Source: Leptolyngbya sp. SIOISBB (GTDB taxonomy: Bacteria; Cyanobacteriota; Cyanobacteriia; Phormidesmidales; Phormidesmidaceae). From it: a stretch of DNA of 64,000 nucleotides. The stretch lies in assembly GCA_010671905.1 (NCBI GenBank), contig JAAHII010000001.1, forward strand, positions 3,906,001 through 3,970,000, read 5' to 3'. The notes under the pieces were generated by a model that had not been told where the DNA came from, did no database searches, and worked only from the letters and a program-made list of their open reading frames with translations. Every line of letters begins with the position of its first letter. Position 1 is the stretch's first letter. The translations under genes and the position numbers were made by a program. Positions 7,231 to 17,400 of this stretch are shown one piece after another.

Positions 7231-9831
7231 ATGCTGAACCACTCCGGCTTTGATACTGCTGAACCCCCTAAGCACAAGTCGTTTGAATTGCCAGGGGCAC
7301 GCCCTCATTACACGCCGGATCGTCCAGGACAGGTTAACCACATCGCCCTTGACTTAGATCTCGATATACCGAATCAGCGGTATACCGGCACTTGCACTAT
7401 TTGCCTGACGCCCGTCCGCAGCGGGATTGATCGCCTGGTGTTGGATGCCGTCAATTTGCAGATTGAGTCGGTGATGGTGGGCAATCTGGCCCAGCGGTTT
7501 GACCACGATGGCGAGCAGTTGTGCGTCTATCTCAACAATGCGACAACCCTGGATCAGGTCATTGAGGTGGCGATCGCCTATCGCAGCGACAACCCCCAGC
7601 GGGGACTATATTTTGTCGCTCCCACCGAGCATCAGCCCGACAAGCCTGTGCAAGTTTGGACCCAAGGGGAGGACGAAGACTCTCGCTATTGGTTCCCTTG
7701 CTTTGACTATCCGGGACAACTCGCTACCAGTGAAATCCGGGTGCGGGTGCCCAAGCCCTACCAGGCCATTTCTAACGGCGAACTGGCAGAAACAGTGGAA
7801 GCAGGCGACGCCAAAATCTTTCACTGGGTGCAAAAAGAGATCCATCCCTCTTATCTCATGACCCTGGCAGTCGGTGATTTTGATGAGCTTCGTGATCAGT
7901 GGGACGGCATTCCCGTGACCTACTATGCGCAAAAAGGCCGTAAAGACGATGCTCAGCGCACCATGGGCAAAACGCCACAGATGCTCGCTTTCTTTAGCGA
8001 TCGCTTTGGCTACCGTTACGCCTTTCCCAAATACGCCCAAGTCTGCATCAAAGATTTTACCTTTGGCGGCATGGAGAACACCTCTTGTACTCTGCTGACC
8101 GATCGCTGTCTGATTGACGAACGCGCCGCGATCGATAACACCAATTCAGAAATGTTGGTGGCCCACGAGCTAGCCCACCAGTGGTTTGGCGACTTGCTGG
8201 TGATTAACCACTGGTCTCATGCCTGGGTGAAGGAAGGTATGGCGACCTATTCCGAAGTGTTGTGGACGAACGACCAATACGGCGCTGATGAAGCTGCCTA
8301 CTACCGCCTGAACGAAATGCGTAGCTACCTGTCGGAAGACAAAAGTCGCTACCGTCGACCCATGGTGACTCACGTCTATCGCGAGCCGATTGAACTCTAC
8401 GATCGCCACATTTACGAAAAGGGTGCCTGCGTTTATCACATGCTGCGCACAGAGTTGGGCGATGAACTGTTCTGGCAAGCGATCCACGGCTTTGTCAACA
8501 AGTATGCTCACAAGACAGTTGAGACGCTAGATCTCATCCGCACGATCGAAGAAATGACCGGACGCAATCTGCGCTTCCTGTTCGACCAGTATGTTTATCG
8601 TGGTGGACACCCTGACTTTAAGGTGACGTATAAGTGGGATGCAGATAGCAACCTGGCAAAAATCACTGTCACCCAAACTCAGGCTAAGGCGGGTGATAAG
8701 AGTAGCCAAAGCGGTCTGTTTGATCTGCGGATTCCCATCGGCATTGGCTATGTGGAGAACGGTCAGGCCACCGTGCAGTCGATGACCGTCCGCATTCACG
8801 AGCAGGAACAGGCACTGTACTTTCCGCTAGCCCAGAAGCCTGATTTCATCAGCTTTGATCTGGGCAACCATTACACCAAAACGGTGAAGCTAGAGTATCC
8901 CTTGCCGGAACTCAAGGCTCAACTCAAGTACGACCCCGACCCGATCGCCCGCGTCCATGCGGTGGAGGCGATCGCCCAAAAAGGCGGTTTAGACGCGGTG
9001 AAAGCCCTCACTGAGACCCTGGCCAACGAAACGTTCTGGGGGATTCGAGCGGAGGCCGCTGAGCATCTCGCTGAACTGAAATTGGATCAGGCTGTAGCGG
9101 CATTGTTGAACGGCTTACAAGATGCGCATCCCAAAGTCCGACGAGCAGTGGCAACGGCGCTGGGTAAGGTGAAAACGGCAGCCAGCTATCAGGCCCTGAA
9201 ACAGTTAGCCACCGCTGGAGATGCTAGCTATTACGTCGAAGCGACGGCAGCCAGTGCCCTAGGAGAAGTGGGGGCAGCCAAGCTTTCGGGCATTCCAGCA
9301 GCAGCCGAGACGCTCGCGGTGCTGCAAACCTTGCTGCAAGAGCGTGCTGGTTGGAATGAAGTGGTGCGATCGGGAGCCTTGAGCGGCGTTAGCCAGTTCA
9401 AAACTTCGGAGGCAGCCCTAGAGCTGATCCTGCAATACACGGAACCAGATATCTCCTCGATGTTACGCCTGGGAGCGATTCGAGCCTTGGGTAAAGTATC
9501 GACTGGCCAAAGCAAACCGAACGTTGAACGCATTCTCGAACGGTTAGAAGCCATCTCACGAGAACCCCAATTCACGACGCAAATGACCGTGATCGCTGCC
9601 CTGGGCATGATGGAAGCTGTCGGCGCAGTCACCGTGCTGCAAGGCATTGCCGATCATATTGATGATGGCCGCGTGCGTCGCCGCGCTGAAGAAACGATCA
9701 AAAAAGTGCAGAAAAAAGTGGAGAAAGATCAAGCGCTGGATAAACTCCAGCAGGATCTTGAGGAACTCAAAAAGTCGAATCAGGACCTCAAGAGCCGCTT
9801 AGAGGAACTTGAGGCAAAAGGTCAGGAGTAA
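7231..9831 (+). CDS. M1 family aminopeptidase with HEAT-like repeat C-terminus
   Basis: The 866-aa zinc metallopeptidase has the substrate-N-terminus motif GGMEN (residues 279-283), the zinc site HELAH (312-316) and the third ligand E335 in WVKEGMATYSEV, the exact HExxH-18-E spacing of family M1. An RBS-like GAGGA precedes the ATG. After the catalytic core (~to residue 560) come alpha-helical HEAT-like repeats (ALTETLANETFWGIRAEAAEHL and similar) and a charged coiled coil at the end (LQQDLEELKKSNQDLKSRLEEL). It probably trims peptides in the cytoplasm, since no signal peptide is seen. A perfect hairpin follows the stop. Confidence 0.93.
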   Translation: MLNHSGFDTAEPPKHKSFELPGARPHYTPDRPGQVNHIALDLDLDIPNQRYTGTCTICLTPVRSGIDRLVLDAVNLQIESVMVGNLAQRFDHDGEQLCVYLNNATTLDQVIEVAIAYRSDNPQRGLYFVAPTEHQPDKPVQVWTQGEDEDSRYWFPCFDYPGQLATSEIRVRVPKPYQAISNGELAETVEAGDAKIFHWVQKEIHPSYLMTLAVGDFDELRDQWDGIPVTYYAQKGRKDDAQRTMGKTPQMLAFFSDRFGYRYAFPKYAQVCIKDFTFGGMENTSCTLLTDRCLIDERAAIDNTNSEMLVAHELAHQWFGDLLVINHWSHAWVKEGMATYSEVLWTNDQYGADEAAYYRLNEMRSYLSEDKSRYRRPMVTHVYREPIELYDRHIYEKGACVYHMLRTELGDELFWQAIHGFVNKYAHKTVETLDLIRTIEEMTGRNLRFLFDQYVYRGGHPDFKVTYKWDADSNLAKITVTQTQAKAGDKSSQSGLFDLRIPIGIGYVENGQATVQSMTVRIHEQEQALYFPLAQKPDFISFDLGNHYTKTVKLEYPLPELKAQLKYDPDPIARVHAVEAIAQKGGLDAVKALTETLANETFWGIRAEAAEHLAELKLDQAVAALLNGLQDAHPKVRRAVATALGKVKTAASYQALKQLATAGDASYYVEATAASALGEVGAAKLSGIPAAAETLAVLQTLLQERAGWNEVVRSGALSGVSQFKTSEAALELILQYTEPDISSMLRLGAIRALGKVSTGQSKPNVERILERLEAISREPQFTTQMTVIAALGMMEAVGAVTVLQGIADHIDDGRVRRRAEETIKKVQKKVEKDQALDKLQQDLEELKKSNQDLKSRLEELEAKGQE

Positions 9832-9843
9832 GGGGAAGATCTG

Positions 9844-9884
9844 GGGAGCCGTCACGTTATTATCTGACGGCTCCCGCCTTTTAG
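9844..9884 (+). terminator. Probable rho-independent terminator after the aminopeptidase gene
   Basis: A perfect 11-bp stem (GGGAGCCGTCA at 9844-9854 pairing with TGACGGCTCCC at 9865-9875) with a 10-nt loop is followed by GCCTTTTAG. It lies between convergent genes and could act from both sides, though the T-run is short. Confidence 0.7.
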
Positions 9885-9929
9885 AGTCTGTGCTGCTTCA
9901 GTCACTGGCCGCAGGGGCAAAAGCGAACC

Positions 9930-10736
9930 TCAAAATGATTTCCCTAGATTCACAAGTCGCTGCCGCTGAGGTTTAGGGGCCGCCCAATGCACTAATTTTT
10001 CGACCAGTCTAGGGGTCACACGGCTGCCCAGCGCTGCTGCATGCGCCTGCCAGCCTACCAAAATTTCAGTTGAGTCTCGCTTTAACCCTCTGACGAGGGA
10101 CTTAGCAACCTGCTCAGAGGTAACCGGCTGCACCCAGCGAAACCAGTCAAAATGGCGCACCATATCCGTATCCGTGAGGGTGGGCAACAGCGCCGTCACC
10201 TTGACGTTATAGGGAGCAAGTTCACCCCGCAGCGCTTGACTAAAACCGAGAATGGCAAATTTAGTCGCGGAATAGGTTGCCATGGTGGGCGCGGCGACTT
10301 TGCCCATGAGGCTAGAAACGTTAACGATGTGGCCATGCCGGTAGGCTGCCATGCGACGGGCCACTAAGCGGGTGACGGCATAAAGACCCACTAGATTCGT
10401 AGAGATTTCTGCCTCAACTTGAGGCAGATGCGACTGCAAAAAGGGGATCTGGTGAGAGACGCCAGCACAATTGATCAGTAGATCAATAGGACCATGATTG
10501 CGCCAAGCATGGGCGATCGCCACATGCACTTCAATCGGTTGCGTTAGATCCAGCGGCAGCACGATGGCTTGAGTGCCCAACGCTTCAACGATCTCGGCTA
10601 CTTCGGTCAAGCGATCGCGATTCCGAGCCACCAAAATCAAGCAGCGACACTGCTGATGAGCGAGTTCGAGGGCGATCGCGCGGCCAATGCCACGGGAAGC
10701 GCCCGTAATCAGGGCGGTTTTTCCTTGCAGATTCAT
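9930..10736 (-). CDS. Short-chain dehydrogenase/reductase (SDR)
   Basis: I start at 10736 (MNLQGKTALITGAS) because GGAGG sits 6 bases upstream; the frame is open 18 codons further but without a ribosome site. The ~268-aa protein is a classical SDR: TGASRGIGRA cofactor motif near residue 10, NCAG at ~90, catalytic Ser in VNVSSLMGK, and YSATK (Tyr and Lys of the triad). A preference for NADP(H) is inferred from the R/N-rich segment after strand 2 (VARNRDR). The substrate is unknown. The C-terminus has an unusual basic end (WAAPKPQRQRLVNLGKSF). Confidence 0.88.
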   Translation of the reverse strand: MNLQGKTALITGASRGIGRAIALELAHQQCRCLILVARNRDRLTEVAEIVEALGTQAIVLPLDLTQPIEVHVAIAHAWRNHGPIDLLINCAGVSHQIPFLQSHLPQVEAEISTNLVGLYAVTRLVARRMAAYRHGHIVNVSSLMGKVAAPTMATYSATKFAILGFSQALRGELAPYNVKVTALLPTLTDTDMVRHFDWFRWVQPVTSEQVAKSLVRGLKRDSTEILVGWQAHAAALGSRVTPRLVEKLVHWAAPKPQRQRLVNLGKSF

Positions 10737-11897
10737 AGAAACCTCCACGGTTAAAGAAGGCGACAGGAACTGGAGCGATCGCAACGCCACATAGCTTCAC
10801 TGCCGCACTATTAGTCAGTGCAATGGGAAATGAACAAGACACACTCATCCGCATCGCCGCGCGGCTGCTTCCCTAAGAGCCGTTTAAACGGGACGATGAG
10901 TCGGATAGCAACGGACTAGATGGATAAAACTGGAACGAAAAATCCTGCAATGAGACGCGATGCGGCCGGTTGATCCTGATGGTTGAGGGCGATAGGAACC
11001 AGAGTTACCTCGACGGCCTGTAGACTAGCGGCACTGCAGCATCAACCGACTACCAGCGTTGGGGGCGCTTTAGTTGTGACCTGGTTGAATCGTTGCACAA
11101 CTCATAATGAGTCCTCCGATGAAGCAAATTTCAAGACGTTTGCAAGAGCGGGACTGTTCTCTTGGACGACAGAATTGTCCAATTGGATCTGACGCTAACA
11201 CCAGGGTCAAGCGATCGGCAACATAACTTAAAGAAAAAGGTGGATCGTTACAGAGCTTTACATTTTCTTCAGTGAGTCTCAGACTCATCGGCAAGCGCTC
11301 TGGGAGCTATAAAGCCTGACACCAGAGACTCTGAGTCACACCTGTCTTGCTTTAGAGAGTTCCTGTGATCCTGAAAAAAATCGGGCATCGAAAATTAATC
11401 TGAGAAAAGAATTTTGGGGTGCCGGGCTAGCGATCTCCTACTTTCGGTCAACAATCGAACTCTGCCCCCTAGAAAAGGATCCAATTTCGGCTGGGTCCCT
11501 CGCAGGAGATCGCCCTAGGTCTCATCACGGTTGGCTCCCTGCCATCCCGCATCGCGGCTGTTATAGGGCTCCTCGGTGAGCACAATGACGTTTACCGCCA
11601 GGGCAACGCACCCTATATGTGACTTTGCTCCCAATCTGGTCTGTGGTTGAACTGCTGCCGTGGTATCTGCTAGAAAATTCTGCATTCAGCTGCAGGCAAT
11701 CGGCATGAGGTTTGCTGGTTTCTGCCAAGAATGTTCTCTTTATCGGCAAACCCCTCTACAGAAAGCAGCTAAGAGCATTCCAGGCCGGCACTTTAGTTTG
11801 GAGCTACGAGCAGGCAAGGCCGCAACCCCACATCTTTGCTAACTGGCTGGGCCGCTCAAGTGGTGCTCTCGTCGCAATCAATTATGAGGAACCAGCC
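10737..11897. other. Long non-coding stretch upstream of the RTX gene
   Basis: About 1.16 kb without a recognisable gene on either strand. Short open frames have no ribosome sites or motifs. The RTX reading frame is open back to 11712, but these 62 codons lack a start signal as good as the one at 11898. The region is AT-richer than its surroundings near 11070-11420. It may carry regulatory DNA for the RTX gene. Confidence 0.5.
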
Positions 11898-13013
11898 ATG
11901 ACTTCCACGGTCTTAGCAATGAACTTACTGCTCCAGCCAGAATCTGGCACCGATCGCTTAATCAGAGACCCATCCGACGGCGCTAGCAATGACAAGCTTG
12001 ATAATGGCAACTTGCCGTTGGTGCCAAACGCTCACACCCCAACCCTAATCGAAGAATTCTTGGATCGCTCTACTGAAGAGAGGGGGCAAAATGATGATCC
12101 CAAGTTCGAAGCTGCAGAGAGCATCCGAAATTATGATTTCAAGTTCGAAATTGATTACTCAGAAATCTTTAAGCCCTGCAAAAAATACATTTATGGCACT
12201 AACGCTAACGACGCCCTAGAAGGCACATTCTGCAACGACGTCATTTACGGATATGCGGGTAGCGACAAACTCGAAGGCTTAGCGGGCAATGATGAAATCT
12301 ATGGTGGTGACGACCAGGACTGGCTTTGGGGTGACGAAGGCAATGACTATTTGGATGGCGGTTCTGGCAATGATTTACTGTACGGTTACACGGGCAACGA
12401 CACCCTAGTGGGCGGTATCGGCAACGATGACATGAGCGGCTCCAGTGGTAATGACATCCTCTTTGGGGGATATGGCTATGACGAACTGCGAGGGCAATGG
12501 GACGATGATTGGCTGTTTGGCGAGCACGGCAACGATTATCTGAGTGGTGACACCGGTAACGATTATCTCAGTGGTGGCTACGGCAACGATACCCTGCAAG
12601 GGGGAGCTGGCAGAGATACTCTCGTTGGTGGAGCAGGCAATGACTTGCTCAGGGGCCATGGCGGTCTGGGCCAGTACCAGGGCAGTGGCTACTTCAATAT
12701 GTTGACGGGGGATGATTGGAATTCTGTCGCCGGGCAGTATGTGTGGGGTGATGGTGCCGACACCTTTGTGATGAGCGATCTCTTAGTGAAGTATGGCGGC
12801 GGCACGGGCTTTTCGACCGTCATTACTGACTTTAATGGAGCCGAAGGCGACAAAATTCAGGTCCACGATGATATCAGTACCTATTCGCTAGGGTATGGCA
12901 ACTTAGCGGGTAGTACGGCCACGGATACATTTATCTATTATCAAAACCACATGATTGGTGTGGTGCAAGACACGACGACGGTCAATCTGGTTTCTCACTT
13001 TATCTACATCTGA
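11898..13013 (+). CDS. RTX (hemolysin-type) calcium-binding repeat protein
   Basis: I start at ATG 11898 (MTSTVLAMN), with GAGGA 8-9 bases upstream. The ~371-aa protein has an N-terminal region of ~95 residues without a signal peptide, then about 15 glycine-aspartate nonapeptides of the GGxGNDxLx type (GNDYLDGGSGNDLLYGYTGNDTL, GGAGNDLLRG and so on, residues ~100-260). These fold as calcium-bound parallel beta-rolls. The last 110 residues contain DGADTFVMSDLL and TVITDFNGAEGDKIQVHDD, the usual C-terminal capping and type I secretion signal region. It is therefore probably exported by a type I system not encoded here. Confidence 0.9.
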   Translation: MTSTVLAMNLLLQPESGTDRLIRDPSDGASNDKLDNGNLPLVPNAHTPTLIEEFLDRSTEERGQNDDPKFEAAESIRNYDFKFEIDYSEIFKPCKKYIYGTNANDALEGTFCNDVIYGYAGSDKLEGLAGNDEIYGGDDQDWLWGDEGNDYLDGGSGNDLLYGYTGNDTLVGGIGNDDMSGSSGNDILFGGYGYDELRGQWDDDWLFGEHGNDYLSGDTGNDYLSGGYGNDTLQGGAGRDTLVGGAGNDLLRGHGGLGQYQGSGYFNMLTGDDWNSVAGQYVWGDGADTFVMSDLLVKYGGGTGFSTVITDFNGAEGDKIQVHDDISTYSLGYGNLAGSTATDTFIYYQNHMIGVVQDTTTVNLVSHFIYI

Positions 13014-13056
13014 TCCTCTTGATGGAGGCTCCGCCAATGCACCAACAAGGTTGAGT

Positions 13057-13170
13057 TATAGCAGAATGCGGAATGCGGAGGTCGGAATGCGGAATTGAAA
13101 TGCAGGCTAGAAAGCAGTTTCGACAATCCAGGGCGACCTGATCAAACTGATCAAACTGCGGCTTGCTATA
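13057..13170. repeat. Dispersed repeat A, copy 1 (TATAGCA...TGCTATA)
   Basis: A 114-bp unit starting TATAGCAGAATGCGGAATG and ending GCGGCTTGCTATA. Two related copies lie at 51007-51112 and 63316-63420. The ends form a 7-bp inverted repeat with TA at the very ends, as expected of a TA-targeting miniature element. This copy contains an extra tandem TGATCAAAC. Confidence 0.8.
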
Positions 13171-13425
13171 ACTGCGAGATGGCTCCACTGAGTCCCCGCA
13201 TAAAAGTAGGACTGGCAGCATTGGCCCAGCCCCTGCTCCCCAATTTTGGGAGCAGGGAAGAAAGAATTTCGAAGTCCCTCTCTCAAACCTGGGAGAGGGA
13301 TTTAGGGTGAGAATGACAACGCCAAATGCACGCTTACAAAACCGGAATGACATCATATAGACTTTTGCTTAAAAATACTGCAAAGATGAAGGATTAGGTA
13401 TCTAGAAAACTCGATGTTTGAATAT

Positions 13426-14451
13426 TTAGGCATACCAAGTTGACCGCTCTGCATATTCATCACAAGCCGCAGCGGCCTCACTTTCTAGCGCTTCGGCTTC
13501 TTGCATCAGCGAGTCGTAGGCGTCTTTTGCAGAGTCGATAACCTCAACTTTAAAGCTAGAAACTCTGTCATTAAAGCCGTAGTCTCTTAAATTATCGACG
13601 TAGATTTCACCGGTAAAGGTCTGCGTGTCTCCTGAGAAATTAGAGTCTCTATACAGCGTGAGTTTATATCCAGCAGGCACAAATAAAGAGGTCACATTGT
13701 CATTGCCAACATCCCCTAAATCCCCTCGGTCATAATCACCTTCTCCAACTGAGAGCGAGTCTCCTCGTTTATTCGAATGTTTGTATAGTGAAACTTGGCC
13801 CTCCGGGTCATAATTCTGTAGGGCTTCTTCTCTCTTAGCTTCAGCAGCTTCAGTACCGGAATCACATAAGGTTTTGAGTTCATCAAGATAGTATTCATTC
13901 GCTTCACTGACGGAAATCGCTTCGGGTGGTTGAGTGCGAGTGTCGCGATCGCCAAATAGATCGGCGTCATAGGTCCGCGCTTCGGATGAGAGAAAAGAAT
14001 CATCGACTTCTTTGAGGGAGAGATTGACCTCTGCCCTCACTGGAGTGCCATCCGCTAAAAACATTGTCAACTTGTAGTCCAGCTTTTCTACAAAGCAGGT
14101 GATGTAATCTTTATCTCCCCAGATAAACTTATAAATCGGCGGACGAGGCAGGTAAGAAGTCCCAGTTGAATACCCCTGAAACTGGACCGATGGACGAAGC
14201 AGATCGATATAGGTAGCCATGATATCTTCACCTGATTCATAGGTGTCAAACATGATTTTTTTGAGGCGTAGAGTGCGAGCTTTGGGATATTCAAAACTCA
14301 CCTTAGGACGACCACTTTCTGTGCGAGCAGATTCTGACTCGCCGACTTGAATCGCTTCTTTAAACTGGACTTTGTCAGGGTTAAACATGAATTGAAAGTC
14401 TAGCTCGTTACTGTCTGGACAGAACAAACGAGCTTTTTCTAACACAGTCAT
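13426..14451 (-). CDS. Contractile injection system tube/baseplate-adaptor protein fused to a beta-gamma-crystallin domain
   Basis: 341 aa. Residues ~1-155 match the phage/CIS tube-adaptor domain (gp53/Afp7 type): LDFQFMFNPDKVQFKEAIQVGE, FEYPKARTLRLKKIMFDTYESGEDI, PPIYKFIWGD, FVEKLDYKLTMFLADGTPVRAEVNLSLKEVD. Relatives normally carry a C-terminal LysM domain; I see none. Instead residues ~219-304 form two Greek-key motifs of a beta-gamma-crystallin (VSLYKHSNKRGDSLSV..., LTLYRDSNFSGDTQTF...), each with a calcium-type D/N-D/N-x-x-S/T-S motif: NDNVTS (250-255) and NDRVSS (294-299). The last 35 residues are a charged helix (DSLMQEAEALESEAAAAC). It is the last gene of the CIS cluster, 22 bases after the giant repeat protein gene. 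Confidence 0.85.
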   Translation of the reverse strand: MTVLEKARLFCPDSNELDFQFMFNPDKVQFKEAIQVGESESARTESGRPKVSFEYPKARTLRLKKIMFDTYESGEDIMATYIDLLRPSVQFQGYSTGTSYLPRPPIYKFIWGDKDYITCFVEKLDYKLTMFLADGTPVRAEVNLSLKEVDDSFLSSEARTYDADLFGDRDTRTQPPEAISVSEANEYYLDELKTLCDSGTEAAEAKREEALQNYDPEGQVSLYKHSNKRGDSLSVGEGDYDRGDLGDVGNDNVTSLFVPAGYKLTLYRDSNFSGDTQTFTGEIYVDNLRDYGFNDRVSSFKVEVIDSAKDAYDSLMQEAEALESEAAAACDEYAERSTWYA

Positions 14452-14473
14452 TTATCTTGCCTCCCCTGCTGAT

Positions 14474-17400
14474 TCACCATGGCAATCTCCCGGCATAAAA
14501 GCCCCCTTGTCGCTCGCGATCGCGGCTGATTCTCTGTCTAACCAGGGTGTAAATCTCCCGAGAGAGCGTTTCTAACTCATAGGTGGCTTCTTCTTGGGTT
14601 AAATATTCGCCTTCAGGAAATTCGACATCGGCTTCTAATATAGTTTCGGCCAAGGCTTCTAAAAACTCGTCATCTGGATCTTCTAACCGCAATGCCAATG
14701 CCTCTAAAATCACTAAGTCAGCTTCCTTGAGACTGTCTGCGAGTTCAGTTTGAAACTCCTCATCTTCCTCAGCGAGAGCTTCCTCCAGCGCTTCAAAAAA
14801 CTGTTCGTCGGTGACTTCAGTAAGTTCTGTCGACTCTGACTGCAGCTCTTGGGTTGCTTCGCTAAAGTCGTCGTCGTTATCCACCCGTTCGGTCACGGTA
14901 CTCGCAAAGAATTCGTTGTAGTCCGTTTCAAATCCGGCGGCCTTAGCCAAAAAGCTTTCCACGAGCAGTTGGCTTTCTTCGTCGCCATCGGGTAAGGCGC
15001 TCTGCAAGCTGTTCCGTAGTTGCTCTTGCCATTCATCCGACGAGAGTGCGGTGGCGTCTTCTGCCATGCCACTTTCGGTATCGGCATCGCCTTCCGTCAT
15101 CGCCTCCCGTTGCACCGTCACCTCTTTTTGAGGAGGAGGGCTGGCGGTGTCTTCGCCCATGAGTTGAGCAATGGATGACCACTGTTGGGGGACGGCAGCG
15201 ACTCGTTGAATGGGGCGATCGCCCTCAGCGCGATCGGTCGCGTCTCGCTGCACGGGTTGGACCTGGCCTGTCTGGGGAGCTTTTCCCTGAGTTGGGTTGT
15301 TTGTAGAGGTGACGGGAGCGGCAGCAGGATCCGAGTTTGTTGATCTTGACTGGATAGACGGTTGCAGTGGCGGCGGTGTCGATGTAACAACCGGAGACGT
15401 AGTGGAGTGCTCCTGGGTTTGCACGGGTAGAGACGCTGCGGCTGCTACCGAGTCAGTTGGGTTGGCTGGCGGTGTAGTTGTGGGTGCATCAGGCGTTGGC
15501 GCAGCCTGTCCAGAGGGCGATCGCTGAATCTCTGCGGGAACTGCTTGATGGCTGGCGGGCGATTGCGTGTCTACTAATGGCGGCGTGGTTTGGCGTTGCA
15601 AGTTGGGGGCGGCATCAGGTATCGATGACTGTGGGGCGATCTGGGGCTGAACGATACCATCGGACGATTGGGTGGTATCCGCTGAGGGTGGCGTCACCGA
15701 TGGCAATCTCTGTAGGGCAACAGACTCAGGGATTGATCCAGTTGTGACTGCAGCGGATGCATCATTCCCCGGTGCAGATTTGGACTGTACTGGAGTGGGC
15801 TCTGCGGGCGGCGAAGTTGTGGGTAGCGCCGATGTTGTCACGGATGCTGGAGAGGATGGAGTGGCTTGACGCTGGATGAGTGGGTCTGCTGCCGAGATAG
15901 GTTCAGGCGTTGGCGCCGCCGGTTCGGAAGATAATTGCTGGATGGCTGGCAGCCCCTGATCGGGGGATGGATAAGTGGGAGTGGCGGCGGGCGCTGGTGT
16001 AGGGGCCTCTGACTGCCGTTGTACCTGCCTCGGAGACTGATCAGCGGTTTCTATCGATGGAGCAGTTTGCTGCTGAAGTTGAGGTGCTTGACTGCTGGGT
16101 GACTCAGGCAGTGGAGCAGAAGGTTGAGCCAAGCGGGGTTGGATAGTCGGCGCGTCTGGGTTTACTGCCCTCGATGAAGCGGATGATTCTCCGGGGGCGA
16201 TCGCCGCTTGGGGCTGCAGGGGCATGGCTGCCGGTGATGGCGCAGGCGTGTCGGTCACCTGATCGCTGGTGGGCTGAATGTTGAGCCCTGAAACGTTACT
16301 GCTGGCTTGGGGTTGGATAGCCGTATCGAGATTTTGAGCGGCAGGTGTGGATGTCGCTTGGCGAGGCGCAGATGGCTGGGGGGCTGCCTGCACGTTTAAA
16401 TCATGCTCCGCTGGCTCAGGCATAGCGCCGGGAGTACTTGCTTGACGCTGAATAGGAGCGCTACCGACAGCCTGCTCCGCATCTGTGGGAGTCACTGCAG
16501 GTTGAATACTGGGAGCCGCCTGCTCAGCGGATACTTGGCCACTGGTTGATTGCTGCTGAATAGGTACCTCGGGACTGGAGGCTTGGGAAGCCGCCTGCGG
16601 CGATCGCTGCAAAGTCCCCGATTCTACTTCAGCGCTGCTGGGAAGTGAGGGCTGAGCGACCTCACGGGTCCCGTTATCTGCTTGCTGCTGTAGGGATGGG
16701 GCTTCGCCGCTGGCAGGCGCCGTGGCTGTTGGCGACGAACTATCTGTCTGGGAAGCCGTCGTGGTTGTCGTTGACTGTGACTGTATGGGGAGATTGTCCT
16801 GAGGTTTGGACAGACTGTTGGGAGTAGCGTCTGGCGATGGCTGAACCATCGCTGGCGAGGCAGTGGACTCCCCCCCAGTTGGGGATAACTGTACAGCTGG
16901 TAAGGACGTGGCTGACTGGGCGGATAGCGAACTATTCGTAACTTCAGAGGGCGGCGCGGCTGTCGAAGTTTGAGACTGTAACGGGAGCGGAGCCGCATCC
17001 CCAGACGGCGGCGAATTAGCTGGGTGGGGCGTGGGCGCTGCCTGTCCGGCAGGCGATCGCTGAATGTTAGAAGTTGACTCGCCCGCAGTTCCCGCAACTG
17101 GCGTTGCCTCTGGGGTGACGGCAGGTACAGCCTGGGGCTGGATCGTTGTCCCCCCGTGGCTAGCAGCAGGCTCAGCAGTAAGATTCGGCGGGGGCGCCGC
17201 CTGTCCGGCGGGCGATCGCTGAATGTTAGAAGTTGACTCGCCCGCAGTGCCTGCAGCTGGCATTGTCTCTGGGGTGACGGCAGGCACCGACTGGGGCTGG
17301 ATCGTTGTCTCCCCGTGGCTAGCAGCAGGCTCAGCAGTAAGATTCGGCGTGGGCGCTGCCTGTCCGGCGGGCGATCGCTGCACGACCGGTGGGCTCGCGT

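Noticed and set aside
11712-11897. Extension of the RTX protein to an upstream ATG
   Set aside because: No ribosome site there and no conserved motif; the ATG at 11898 has GAGGA at a good distance.
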